This document shows positions 45,766-57,091 of a DNA stretch of 64,000 nucleotides, piece by piece. The position numbers and the translations under genes are program-made. The stretch covers positions 1,204,820-1,268,819 of the forward strand of contig BCKT01000007.1 in assembly GCA_003116875.1 (NCBI GenBank). The letters run 5' to 3'. This stretch comes from Takashimella koratensis. Lineage: Eukaryota; Basidiomycota; Tremellomycetes; Trichosporonales; Tetragoniomycetaceae. Within the stretch, counting starts at the first letter, position 1. Each line of letters begins with the position of its first letter. The notes under the pieces were generated by a model. That model saw only the letters and a list, made by a program, of their open reading frames with translations. It was not told where the DNA came from and made no database searches.

Positions 45766-45995
45766 ATGCCAACTCTTCGAGTTGAACCGAAGAGCGTTTT
45801 CAGTAACTCTTAACCAAAATTCTTGCAGTGCAAACAAGGCACACAGCTACTGATCCCTGTATAACCCCCTTCTCAATATCATGACCTCATCTATCTTCAA
45901 ACCATTCGTCTCGCTCTCGCTCTCGCCCCGCCTTCAAACAATCGGTGATCGAAAGCTGGCTTCAGTAAGCGGCTCTCACCAGACTCTGTCATAGA
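45766..45995. other. Intergenic spacer
   Basis: Probable 3' UTR of the reductase gene. No feature was recognised. Confidence 0.4.
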
Positions 45996-47030
45996 TCATG
46001 ATGTGCTCGGGATCCATGAGGATGTTGTCGTTGACCTTAGTGTCACTCGAACTCGTGGGTCGTCTCCCGGCGAGGCACTTGAAATGGTGGCCCGGATGTT
46101 GTTGGGAAAGTAAAACTCGATGCGGTGTGCTCCTTCCGTCACCGAGTAAACAGTAAGTGCGTGTCCATCGGGTGTTGCGGAGGTCATCGTATCTCCGGTG
46201 TAGGGAACCTCGATCTCGCTGTCGAAGGCTGTAAATGTCGTGTTTGACACCATCGATTGCTTGTGGGTTCTGAGTGGAAAAGAGACTTTTAGGAGCGGTT
46301 GTTTAGACAGTAGACGCCGCACATGTAATGAAGAACAATAAGACGGGAAAACGGGAAAGGGCACAATAACGTCGCCATTCATGTTCTCCAAGCTACGCTC
46401 TGAATTCTCAAACGAGTATGGGCGAGCAGCACTCTCGCCGACAGGCAAAAGGTGAAGATTTCACGCTTTGAAAGGAGTGTCCGGCAGGTGGAGCTACAGT
46501 CTTGTAGCGACCTCGACAAGTCGCCTTGAAGGCAATGAAGGGATCCTGGCCTCTTTCCTTGGCCTCTTAGCCGATGCGCCCGGCGATAGTGGAGATGTGA
46601 GAGCCGAGGAAGAGCGGACGTGCTTGGGGGACTTTGAGGATTGTCAACGCTTGAGGAATGTCGACGCTTTCAGACAGCTGCGCCGCTCACACCCTTTCAC
46701 TTGGATCAAACACGAGAAAGTGAGGGGTAATGTCCGCTAGAACGACAACTTGACGGGTCGCGGCGTCACAAAAGAGGGACATGGGATCGAGCCGTGCTGG
46801 GCGGAACGGCGAGCAGGCTACTCGATGGTTCGGCCGACGAGCGGGTGGTTGGTGGCCGGCGAAGGCGTGCAAGGGGCCAAGATGTGGTCGTCGGCCAAGC
46901 ATGCGTGGGGTCGAACGGCGCCCAGGTTGTCGGATGTAGCCGCGGTCAGCCACTGCCCCCCAGGTGGAGACAGGCCCAGGGCGTCTAGGGGCCAAGTACT
47001 CGCCAGCATCGTGAACAACCATACGCAATC
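45996..47030 (-). pseudogene. Eroded or badly split gene of unknown family
   Basis: Minus-strand coding-looking pieces occur in order but in different frames. One (about 47030-46820) reads GGQWLTAATSDNLGAVRP and HACLADDHILAPCTP. The next (about 46818-46690) reads DPMSLFCDAATRQVVVLADI and TPHFLVFDPSER. After a gap, 46252-45996 reads FDSEIEVPYTGDTMTSATPD and GAHRIEFYFPNNIRATI. The end changes frame again into FKCLAGRRPTSSSD and DPEHIMIYDRVW before a stop. Some joins could be introns (a CACTCAG acceptor precedes the third piece), but the others need frameshifts. The beta-rich flavour and the ending resemble fungal F-box/propeller proteins, which is only an impression. Confidence 0.4.
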
Positions 47031-47325
47031 GGTGGGTCCCGGTGCATCTAGATGTCAGAGTGAGCTGGCATGTGAGTATGGTAAGTGTGGAGTCAAAACG
47101 ACCAAGCTTCGGCGCAGTATCCAGGCACCAGGATGAGCGAGGAACGATTCGCCGACTCCGCAGCTCGTTTCGTGGTTCACGATCCTGAATATTGCCGAAC
47201 GTATTATAGAATGCATAGATTAAAAAAAGTCTACTTCGTAAATGCTTGTTGTAGCCGTGGCGGAAAGAGGTTCGACAGGTCGAAGCTCGTTGCCTGCGGC
47301 TCAGATGGTGTGGTTGACGAGGTGC

Positions 47326-48086
47326 TTAGTGGGCAGCGGTCTCCTCGTCGGCGATCTTCTCCTTCTGGGGAGCGACGTAGGGCGCGTAGACGTGGTCGTT
47401 CTTGACGGAGAACGAGAAGCGGTCGGCAAAGGCAGCGAAGAGACCGATCACGGAGAGAGCGAACATGGCCCAAGCAAAGCCCTCAACAGCGGTGACTCGG
47501 GAGCAGTCGCTGACGAACGGTCGCCACTGAGCCCTGAACGAAGAAGCGGGGTTCTTGCATTGAAGACCGTGACCGAAGGGAGTGCCCTCAATGATGCCTG
47601 CACCGGTACCCTGCGAGGTGGTCAGTGTCGGTCTCTTGCGAAGTAAGAGGCAAACTCACGAAGAAGACGGCGCCGGAGATGAAGCAGAAGAAGTAAAGCA
47701 TGTGGCCGAGAGCCCAGTGGAAGAGGCCGAAGAGGAGGTAGAAGATGGAAGCGAAGAGACTGAAACTCAGGTTAGCGCGGGTTCCTGGAGGTACGGAGGG
47801 TGGCAAATAACTCACAGGAGACCAAAGGCGTGGTAGTATTCCGCGGACGGGTAACCAGAGGCCTCGTTACCGTGCTTGTGAATCTGTTCACTGACGAGAC
47901 CGAGGAGGACAATGTCGAGGACGCAGTAGAGGACGAAGAAGGCGAAGAAGTAGGTCTGGCGCTTGGTGTAGAGCATCTGACCGAGGTAGGACTTGGGGAG
48001 AGGGCGGTCCTCTGAAGGTTGGGTCAGCGGAGGGCAGAGCGAAGGCTAGGCGATCACTTACCAGCGGGGGCACGAGACTTGGCCAT
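47326..48086 (-). CDS. Four-helix membrane protein, MARVEL-like
   Basis: Four exons (48086-48062, 48011-47816, 47759-47660, 47610-47326) encode 201 residues. Four hydrophobic segments are clear: FFAFFVLYCVLDIVLLGL, the HAFGLLLFASIFYLLFGLF region, LYFFCFISGAVFFGTGAGII and GFAWAMFALSVIGLFAAFA. The N-terminus and C-terminus are charged and cytosolic in the likely topology. Two cysteines (Cys at LQCKNP and SDCSRV) sit in the last extracellular loop and could pair. Basidiomycete MARVEL proteins of this size occur in membrane-organising eisosome or tetraspan families. A TATTTATA-type element lies about 130 bp upstream on the same strand. Confidence 0.8.
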
Positions 48087-49870
48087 TGTGGATAGGTTTG
48101 GGTGTGGGTGGTGGGGTGAGGTCGGTCGTGAGTGGGTGGAGTTGCTTGAGAAGCGGTTGCTAGATGTTGTGTTGTGGTGTGGGAAAGCTGATGTCGAGGG
48201 GGCGGGATGGCACCTTATTTATATGTACAAGGTTGACCCAAAGGACCCACCAGGGGGCGACGTCTCTGCCCCCCCGTCCTTTCCGTCCTTCCGCCGCCGT
48301 CGCACCCCACCGTCACCACCGAATCCGACCGACCATTGGTCATCCATCCTAGCTTGAAGGGGTCCGTCTCTCGGTCTCACCCTTTGCCTTGACGTCGACT
48401 GCCTTCCCGACCCTTCGCTGGGCCCTGCTATCCTAGTCTCCACCCTCTGGCCGCGCTCGCAGAGTCCGTGTCTCTGCCGCGGTCCCCAACGCAGACGCAT
48501 CCCAACCGGGGTTACCATTCCCACTGGATCATTTTCCTACCCACTATGATGACTCAGTCCTCGTTCCGACCCGTTCCCACCGATCCAGCCGCGCAGGCAG
48601 GATCCCCCAGCCACACCCAGCAGGACCGAAAAAAAAAAAAGTTTGGCATCCATTACCAAACCCGCCTCCACCACCGGTGAGTCGGTCTCTGGTAAGTCTG
48701 GATGACGTCGACTAGGTCGCCCAAAATTACCCGCTTGAGAAGCTAACCGCTCATTAACTCGGGTCTACCATTTGGATCGCTTGACCAGACCAGGATGGCA
48801 GTCAGCCAGGCATTCACCATGCATTCAGCGTCAACCCAAGCGAGCACGCGACAGGGTATGCATGCATATCCCTTACGTCAACTTTGACGACGAGGTCCCA
48901 CTGGAAGGCATCGACGAAAATTTTTCTGCCTCGCGACCTATACGGACGACCATAACAGCCATCACCCAATTCCCACTCAGCCCACACCATTCAGTGACCT
49001 CTCGCTCATGTCCGTTGCTTTGCTGACAGCCGGGCTCTGCCTCGACTAGTCTCGAGCTAAAATGATGAATGTCGAGGTCAGATGTCGTCGTACGTCAGCA
49101 TTCGGCCGCTACGACCTGCCTAAGATGCCCGAGACCTCCGAGGAGATAGGGTGACCAGCACATGAGCTCGGGAAGATCGCATCTGGTTGGATATGCCGCA
49201 CGATCACGATGCCGAGAACCGGGCACGCGGATTTGAGGGGCGGAACTCGGTCGTCGCAGAGGTTCTTTGCATCCGCGGCCGATTCCAGATTCGATGATAG
49301 GTCGATACTTGCCCAAAGAGGCAGTAATCACTTAAACCCGTTAGACACCGTGACCGATGTTTTCACGGACGCGCCAGGCTCTCGGAGATTCCGACTGCGT
49401 TCATCGACGATGGCGACGTCGTCCATGCACTGAAGGTTTTGACATCATAGAGCTCAAGGACAGGCACTGAAGAGATCTGAAAGGTTGACCAAACGCGTCG
49501 ACAATCCCTTCGTCGTTTTCATCGACCATGACACGAATTTTTTCTGTCTCGACGGGGTCCTCGACGATCACTGATCTATCATCAAGAGGAGACGAGACAT
49601 TATTGCGAATGACCCTGTCGCAAGCTTAGTTGAGGGGATTACCGGTAACAGTGAGCTCATGGAGGCAGTCGTCCTAGCAGGGCGATCTGCAGAGCCCAGC
49701 GCGTGTTTGTGTGGGCGCACAACGGTGAGGGCCAAGCAGCAGTCACAACAATGGTGTATCGTAGCTTACGTAAGTTGATCTTCACTCCGCATCTGCGGTT
49801 CTTCTTCCCAAATCCCGCGGGCTGTCTGTCTTTCACTCTCACAAGACCTCCTACCAGCGGTGAAATCAAC
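48087..49870. other. Divergent intergenic region, MARVEL-like / Zn2Cys6 regulator
   Basis: A minus-strand TATA-like ATATAAATAA lies at 48215-48224. An open frame from 48543 (MMTQSSFRPVPTDPAAQ) runs over a 12-A homopolymer to a plausible GTGAGT donor near 48676, but I could not find a continuation. It may be a gene relic or a leader ORF. Two similar short stretches, near 48915-48936 and 49530-49551, share ATTTTTCTG plus CTCG. Otherwise nothing supportable. Confidence 0.45.
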
Positions 49871-52624
49871 ATGACACCCGCGTCCGCGACGTCGGGAGAG
49901 GACAATCGGAAGAAGACGGCGCGAGGTAACAAGAAACAGCCTATCGTCAGCTGTCTTGAATGCCGTCGTATGAAATGGAAGTGAGGTTTACCGCGGCATT
50001 CAGTTTCATGAGAGATAAGGAAAACTAACGGATCCAGGTGTGATAGAGTATTCCCTTGTAGTCATTGCAGGAAACGAGGAATCGCAAAGTAAGCCCACAT
50101 GACATGGTCCGCGTGCTAAGCCCCTAGTCTATGCCCTGATGGCCAACTCCAGCCTGTGCGAGGTAAGCACGCTATAGTAGGCCATGCTAATCCGTCCAGG
50201 CCAACAGGCCCTCATCATGTCCGCCGAGTCGCTGCAAAAACGAGTTGTTCAACTCGAACAACAGCTCTCAGATGCCCAAAGGCGACTCAGCGGTCAATAT
50301 CAGGTCTCAACATTCGACTCATCCCTTTTCCATCCCGAGACGGACGCGCTCGAGTCCAAGGGCGAAGAAAGGGACGACGAGCATGGGCAATTGGTCCTAG
50401 GTGACGAGCCGGGAAGCTCTAGGTTCCTTGGAGGCGCTGGGGCGCAGTATCTCTTTGTAAGTCAAGGCTGCAGCTGAGCTGACATGGAAGCAACCGACAA
50501 GCACGTCACGTACGACTGTCATCGATTCTTTCCCCTCGTTCGGCTTGCTGGGCACTCCATCCGGCTTGAGCGATACCTTTCCCTTCCCCGGAGCTCCTGC
50601 TGGGATCACGTTGGGGAACATGCAGAGTCACCTGCCCAATCAGATGGCTGCAGCTCGCTGGGTAACGGTCTACTTTGAGGACGCGTCGTTTCTGAACAAC
50701 ATTGTGGATCGAGAGACAGTCTTCAATGTGTATCTCGCACAGGCGTACAATCCGATGGGCGTCAAATCGGCCAAGCTAAATAATCAACACCTCGCAATTG
50801 TCTTTATGATCCTGGCTATCGGTGCAGGAATGGACCTCGAGCTACAGCCTTACAACGACGTCGGAGAGAGGTTCTTTCGGCTAGCTCGCGCATGTCTCGC
50901 TTTCGACCCCTCAGAGTCGGTTGAGCTCGTGCAAGCTGTGCACCTCATGTCGAGGTACCTGGTGAATGCAGCCAAAGGTCCACGGACAATCGTCAGTTTT
51001 TGGTCGATCCTCGGGATGGCCGTCCGATCTGCTCAGTCGATTGGTTTACATAGAGATGGTCAAAAGTGGGGCCTGGAAGCGGACGAAGTGGAGCTCCGTC
51101 GGAGGGTGTTTTGGGAGGTACGCGATCTAAAAGGAGTTACAGCTGACCTCACTTGAAGATTCATACAGAAGATATCCTCCAAAGCATGACTCAAGGTCGA
51201 CCTCGTCGTGAGTGTCACAGCAACGAATACGTACTGAGATACCCAGTCATCTCTGGGGCAATCATCGACTCGCTCTTTCCCACCACGAAGTCGACCGACG
51301 AAGAAGAAGACATCAGCCTATCATGTGAGTCTCAACCATAAGCAGAGACTCTCATGCTAACTACACGTAGTTCATCGACACAAGGTAATATACATCCAAC
51401 CACGGCTTTACTAACTCCATCTAGTACCGTCTCGCCAAGGTCCTCTGCAGGGTAAACGACTTTCAAACCCACGTCGCGGCGCCGTTATATGCCCGGATCG
51501 TTGAAACACATCAGGCGATCAGACAAGTGGAGTCGGATATTCCCGCAGCACTAAGAATGGATGCGACATCGTCAGCGTTTCATCACAAGATGTCGTGGCA
51601 GCGGTTGAGTTTGCGTCTGTTGACCAACGAAGGGTGAGCTGTGCGATTTGACTTGAATCATCGATGTTCATGACTTCCTTGCAGCTATCTTTTTCTACAT
51701 CGAGCTCATTTTGCACGAGCCCTTCGCGAGCACCCAGAGGAACCTTTACAGTCGAACTTCAGGTGAGCTCGGTTTGTGACAAGGTACCTAACTGAAATCC
51801 TTCAGGTTCTCCTATGTTAGCGAACTCGAAGCGTCACGCGTGATGTTGGTCATCCTTCGCGATGCGCTGTAGGTATCTCCCATTTGCACAAACTGATGCT
51901 TCAGGGACATGCACCAGCTCTTGGCGTGTCGATTTTGGATTTTCTTCTTCCACGCCTTTACCGCTTTCGTCAACTTTGCAGCTGTCGTGATCCGTTCGCC
52001 GACATCGTCCCTTGCTGCCGCGGCTTTCGCCCAGGTCGAACTTGGTCTGGCTGCATTCGAGTCTGTCCCTGATGGCTTCCGAGCTCGAGAAGATCTCGTC
52101 AGTCTCGACTACCGACTGCTGAGTGTCACCTGCTGGCTCACTGACCTAAATCATTCTCGCAGCCAACGTTACGACGCCTGTACGAGCAAGCCAAGCAAGC
52201 GTTGACATCTTCCGCTCGAAACTCTGTGTCTGCGGAAGCTGTCGACATCTTACGAATGGGTACCACGTTGTTACGCCATAACACCAGTCCAAAAGTGTCA
52301 CAAACAGTCTCTCAACCGGATTCGGTGGAGCCAACAGACGAAGGGATGAGAGTATCACCCGCACCTTCACCTCTGCCTTTGCCCACAACGCTGGCGGATG
52401 CTGTGGCGCATGAAGAGACTACAACGCCGCAGGTCGACATGGTCAGCGCGTCGGCAGCGCCTGACCCAGCAATGGAGTGGACATGGCCAGTGGAAGGAGA
52501 CACGGGAGGATTCAGGATGGATTTCGACCTAGACGATTGTGAGTGTCGTATACGGGCTCGGCGCAAACAGTACTTTGCTGACGTCTTCTCAGTCTTGGCT
52601 AGTATCGGTCTTTCCTCATCATAA
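49871..52624 (+). CDS. Zn2Cys6 fungal-specific transcription factor
   Basis: Fourteen exons (49871-49980, 50038-50088, 50153-50162, 50208-50456, 50491-51117, 51159-51207, 51247-51324, 51371-51384, 51425-51633, 51685-51762, 51806-51868, 51905-52097, 52163-52538, 52593-52624) encode 712 residues. The binuclear cluster is Cys28, Cys31, Cys38, Cys44, Cys47 and Cys56; the sixth Cys is carried by a 10-nt microexon. A coiled-coil linker follows (LQKRVVQLEQQLSDAQRRL). The fungal_trans middle homology region includes GMAVRSAQSIGLHRDG, ELRRRVFWEIHTEDILQSM and QGRP. The C-terminus is a Ser/Pro-rich, acidic tail, a plausible activation domain. It converges on the MFS permease with 132 bp between stops, and probably regulates this cluster. 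Confidence 0.88.
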
Positions 52625-52756
52625 TTCTATGCATTTCTCACGATTTACAATACTCAGGAAGCAATCTATACGAGAAGACCAAGCACTCCCTAAACGAGCA
52701 CGATTTCACAGGCACAGTCAAGACGAGATCTGTATGACAACTATAGCTACCAAAGT

Positions 52757-54729
52757 TTACTTCTCGTAGCGGTAGAGCGGGGACAAGTCACCAAGCTCCT
52801 GGAGCTCTTCGAGCGAGTTCTTCTCAAAGATCTCGGTCTCGGTCATCTTCTCGCGACTGGCGTTGATCCTGCCCAAAATCCACCAGTAGATAACGGGGAG
52901 AACGATGCAGCCAGCGCCCAAGAACCCGAGCGAGCAACCGAATCCAGTGGGGTAGTTGGCTGCATGAATGATCAATAAAAGAAACTCAAGTTTTGACCAA
53001 GTTGAGGTAAACTTACGAGCTTCGTTGGCAAGGTAAATGTTGCTACCGACCAGACCACCAAACTGCGAGCAGAGAATTGTAAAGGCGACTGACATGGCGC
53101 GCTTCATCTGACCAGCCTGGTTGAGTTGAATCCAAACAACGACGCAGGGTGAGAGACAGTAGAGACCGCCGGTAGCGAGGCAGACGGCGATGTAAGAGAG
53201 CGGGATCAAGTTCTTGTGGCGGGTCGTGAGAACAGCGATAAGTAAGCCGCTGGTAAGAGTATTATCAGTATCTGACATAGGCGAGACAAGTAGACAACTC
53301 ACATGAAAGCGATGGTACTGGGGATGACAGTAGCAAGCATCCGCTGGCGGTACTTGTCGGAGTACCAGCCCGACACCAACACACAAAGACACGCGAAGAC
53401 ATAAGGCGGGACAGAGAGGAGCTGGGCGTTCCCTGCAGAGAAGCCCATGTTGGAGACGATGGTAGGGAGAGTGAAAGAGAGACCGTAGACGGCAACGGCG
53501 ACGCAGAAGAACATGAAACCCATGAGCCAAACGTGCCACGACTTGACGGCGGCTCGGAGTGCCGACCAGTTGAAACCGTCGTCCACACCCGCAGAGTTGG
53601 AACCACCGTATTCGTACTCGTTTCGAAGGATGAGGAAGCGTTTCTCCTCCGCCGTGAGCCACTTGCCGACCTTTGCAGGGGAGACAGGGATGAAGAAGTA
53701 TGCGCAGATCGCGACGAGCGTAGTGAAAAGGCCTTCAATGCTGTAGGTGGAGGTGGTCAGTGGTCTGATCCTTGCGTTCACCCTCCGACCCCTTTCATAA
53801 AGTCCATAAATCCCCGTTTTCCGCCCCACAACAAAGAACTCACACATAAATGAAGCGCCATCCGTGGTACCCCCAGGTACCGTCCAGGTGGCCGATTCCG
53901 TACGCCAAAAGACCAGAGAACGCGCCTGCAAGACTCGCACCGGAGTAGTAGATCGTCATCCTTGATGCGATCTGGCTAGGCGTGTACCAAACCGTCAAGA
54001 AGAAGGCGCACCCGGGGCTGAAAATATCGATTATCAGCGCCATGTTCAGCCCGTCAATCGAGTTTTGTTCAACTCACAACATGCCTGCTTCGAAGAGACC
54101 GAGGAGCATACGCAGCGCAATCCATTGTCCAAAAGAGGATGCGCATCCGGAACCGATAAGGACGAACGAGACGCAGAGGAGGATAGTCGGCAAGACGAAT
54201 CGCGCGCCGTATCGTTTAAGCAAGAAGTTTGAAGGCGGGCCACCGAAGGCGTACCTGTACATCATGTCAGTCAGTTACGTAATACATGATATGCGAGCGG
54301 GCAATGGGGGCTGACATACGTGATGAAGAAGACGGAGAGACCAATGTTCCATTGGGTCGAGGTCATGCTCATGTCGGTCTGCGCAGAGTAGAGCTTGGCA
54401 TTGCTGACGTTGGATCGGTCGGCGTAGGAGAGGAGGTAAATGAAGATGAGTTGGGGGAGGACATGCCAGTCGAGCTTGCGCTGTGGGTTGTTAGTGGTGT
54501 AGTCGGTTGGAGGTGGATATGAAAAGGCGGGAAGGACGGTGTAAGGTCAGAGGAAGGAACAGGACGACCAGTGGAGGGGCAAAGGGGTGGCAGATGAACT
54601 CACTGTGAGCTTGTTAAGACGCTCGCCGTGGAAGGTGTCGAGAAGGGAGAGGTACTCGGCATAGTCTGCGTTCTCCGCTTGAACTGTGACTTTGGTCACG
54701 GGAGCATCCTTCTCGTTGATATCGTCCAT
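52757..54729 (-). CDS. MFS permease, allantoate/anion:cation symporter (Dal5) family
   Basis: Seven exons (54729-54604, 54480-54320, 54254-54078, 54017-53844, 53740-53303, 53249-53017, 52959-52757) encode 503 residues, the usual length. Family marks are DWHVLPQLIFIYLLSYADRS with NVSNAK (ACS-family signature), LLKRYGARFVLPTILLC, GLFEAGMLPGCAFFLTVWY and SGWYSDKYRQRM. Twelve membrane segments are expected, with a cytosolic loop around the EEKRFLILRNEYEYGG segment. Transporters of this group import allantoate, nicotinate, pantothenate, dipeptides or other organic anions with protons. The divergent D-amino-acid oxidase gene suggests an amino-acid-derived or purine-derived nitrogen substrate. Substrate specificity cannot be read from the sequence. 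Confidence 0.9.
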
Positions 54730-55264
54730 GTTAGGGCTTTGTATAAAGGTCGAGAAGGGAGAGCGGAGACGCCGGAGAGAAGCTGGTGGTACCAGGAAGT
54801 AGGGTTCGAAACGCCAATGCAAGTCGAGAGGCGGAGTTACCGAATCATGATTGACCCCCTTCTGCTGGTATTTAACCACCTCGCTATCTACCAAGTATCC
54901 CGTACTTGACACTGAAGTGGGAAGAGATGTGACAATGAAGGTAAGAGGACCCGCAAGAACGGTGTTGAGAAGGTGAGGTGAGATAAGGATCGAATTGGTT
55001 GCGGACCTTTGTGAGTACGACTCAGGGTATTCTCGACACATGACTGGCTGCCGTGTTTAGGTCCGCATTGGCGGGGGTAAATCATAGAGCCGTAGTAGCG
55101 GATGCACGAGTTCAGTCCGCATTGCCGAGGTGGTAGACGATGGCGCTGGAGGTCGGGTATCTATAAGTCCTCGGGCGTCGGCAAGCGGTCAAGAGCTCAG
55201 GTCGTACACTCAGTGACTGTATCTCCATTCCCCATCGTTTCCTTCAACCACCCAACTCACTACC
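54730..55264. promoter_or_regulatory. Divergent promoter, permease / D-amino-acid oxidase
   Basis: 535 bp between divergent ATGs. AGATAAG at about 54981-54987 and TATCT (AGATA on the other strand) at about 54886, 55159 and 55220 fit GATA-factor sites. GTCCGCATTGGCG (55061-55073) and GTCCGCATTGCCG (55115-55127) form a direct repeat. In reverse the second copy is CGG-N5-CGG, a format bound by Zn2Cys6 proteins. A TATAAG at 55162-55167 serves the oxidase. Confidence 0.55.
55061..55127. repeat. Repeated CGG-containing element
   Basis: Two 13-bp copies (55061-55073 and 55115-55127) differ at one base and are spaced 54 bp start to start, about five helical turns. This spacing would place two bound factors on the same DNA face. 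Confidence 0.7.
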
Positions 55265-56483
55265 ATGCCCGTCTCAGTCTCTACTCGTCCGCGCGTGACC
55301 GTCGTCGGTTCTGGCGTCGTCGGCATGACCTGCGCCTTTGACCTCTCCGAGTGAGTCAAAGGCCCTTGTCTGAATTGAAACCAGTATGCTGACATCCTCA
55401 TAGACTCTGCGACGTGACAATCGTCGCTCGCAACATGCCTGGCGATCCGCCTTCAACCGCCTGGGCGAGCCCCTGGGCCGGGGCGATGTTCCTCGGCGTC
55501 GACGGGTCTACCCCGATCCAGCAGAAGATGCAGCGCGAGTCATTCGAGAAGCTCTGGAAGCTTGCCGAGGACGCACCGGAATCGAGCGTCCGTAAGATGG
55601 AAGTCTACGACTATGTCGACATGCACGACAAGCCACTCTTCTACGAGGAGTTCATGCCGAACGTAAGTGATCTTTCGTAAACCAATGCTGACCAGTAGTT
55701 CCGATTGATGGCCAAGGAGGAAGTCAAGCACGGTGTCGGGATCGGCATGAACTGTGAGTTTCTTCACCGTTTCCAGACTGACGACAGACACCACGGTCGT
55801 GATCACTCCCGATACTTACCTCACTTGGCTTCGAGGCAAGCTCGAGTCCGCCGGTGTCCGCTTCCTTCGCTCCGAAGTCACCTCTCTCGCCCACGCTAAA
55901 CAGCTCGCCCCTTGTGACTTGATCATCAATGCGTCCGGCAACGGTGCCAAGTACCTCCGTGACGTGGCCGACGACAAGTGTGTCCAGGTTCGTGGCCAGA
56001 CCATGCTGGTTCGCTGTGCCGCCCCCGCGGTCCACATCCGCCACGCCATCAGGTGGGACGAGTACACATATGTCCTCCCTCGAGGAGACGGAACGGCGAT
56101 CATGGGCGGTATCAAGGAGTTTGATAACATCAACCCTATCATCGACGAGGACCTGAAGCGAGCGGTAAGTTACGACTCCAGTATCTCATCTGCTCTCTTT
56201 TCTTGCTTGGCCGTTGTGACCTCCTGCTAAAACCTTACAGATCCACAAACGATGCCGCGCCATGCTGCCAGAGTACGTTCCCGAGAAATTCGAAGACCTC
56301 GAGATTGTCCGTGACCTCTTGGGTATCCGACCCGAGCGCGAAGGTGGCGTCCGTGTCGAGGCCGAGGAGATCAACGGAATGAAGGTTGTCCACGCCTACG
56401 GGCTCACTGGGGGTGGGTACGTCTACAGCTGGGGTCTGTCAGCAGCTGTCAAGAAGCTCGCGACCGCGTCGCTCTCGTTGTAG
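55265..56483 (+). CDS. D-amino-acid oxidase / D-aspartate oxidase
   Basis: Five exons (55265-55350, 55404-55662, 55699-55753, 55788-56164, 56241-56483) encode 339 residues. FAD flavoenzyme that oxidatively deaminates D-amino acids to 2-oxo acids, ammonia and hydrogen peroxide. The FAD-binding VVGSGVVG lies at the N-terminus; ASPWAGAMF is the conserved flavin loop; WDEYTYVLPRGDG holds the substrate-carboxylate Arg; GLTGGGYVYSWG is the C-terminal flavin loop. Acidic-substrate (DDO) versus neutral-substrate (DAAO) preference cannot be decided by eye. The C-terminus ATASLSL lacks a standard SKL-type peroxisomal signal, unlike many yeast DAAOs, so it may be cytosolic. It shares its promoter with the permease. 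Confidence 0.92.
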
Positions 56484-57035
56484 TTTTTGTTTTAGGCTAG
56501 GCTAGGAACGGCATGTTTGTATGAATGGATTGAGCGAATCGTCGTGACAAGTGGTGTCTACACATTGATTCATACGTGAAATAAGACTCATCGGTCAACA
56601 GAACAGCGTCATATGGGAACGCGACCGCAATTGCCAAACAAAAGCCGTGATGGCCTGAAGCAGAGACAAGCTACAAAGTACACGGGAACTGGTTCGTGAT
56701 CGCGGGTTGCGGAAGCCCGATATGGGCTAAGAAGGGTCTCCGTAAAAGCTCCGTATACAGCAGGTCTTGCAACCTCATACCCCCCTCGTCCGACCCCAGA
56801 ACCCCAGCAGAGTCCGCATGTGCGTATCTCACCAGTCTGGTGTGCACACGAGCTCGGTTCGTTGGGCGGTCTCGCCCGAATCCGAAATTGCGGACGACGA
56901 CTCAACCCTCCCACCCCGACTCGGATCTCACCAACTTCCCTGACCTCGACCTCCACTTCCATCTCGTCGGCTACGAGTAACCTCTCTTGACTACTCATCT
57001 TGCTCGCGTAGCATCTCCAATCGTTTCGTGACGAG

Positions 57036-57070
<35 letters not shown>

Positions 57071-57091
57071 CTTGTCCCCTCTCTCAAAGCC
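56484..57091. promoter_or_regulatory. Promoter region of the second FAD oxidoreductase
   Basis: It contains CCGAAATTGCGG at 56882-56893, an inverted CGG-type element whose right half (ATTGCGGAC) recalls the element upstream of the oxidase. A 32-base C run ends 24 bp before the ATG. No gene was recognised. Confidence 0.5.
57036..57067 (+). repeat. C32 homopolymer
   Basis: Thirty-two consecutive C bases lie 24 bp before the start codon. The exact length is doubtful, since such runs are unstable and hard to sequence. Confidence 0.9.

Noticed and set aside
47270..47290. GGTTCGA-like B-box suggesting a tRNA
   Set aside because: No matching A-box or cloverleaf nearby, and it lies in the 3' flank of a protein gene. 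No convincing tRNA, rRNA, CRISPR or transposon was found in the window.
48543..48676. Short open frame MMTQSSFRPVPTDPAAQ over a 12-A run
   Set aside because: No continuing exon could be found, and the homopolymer makes the frame uncertain.
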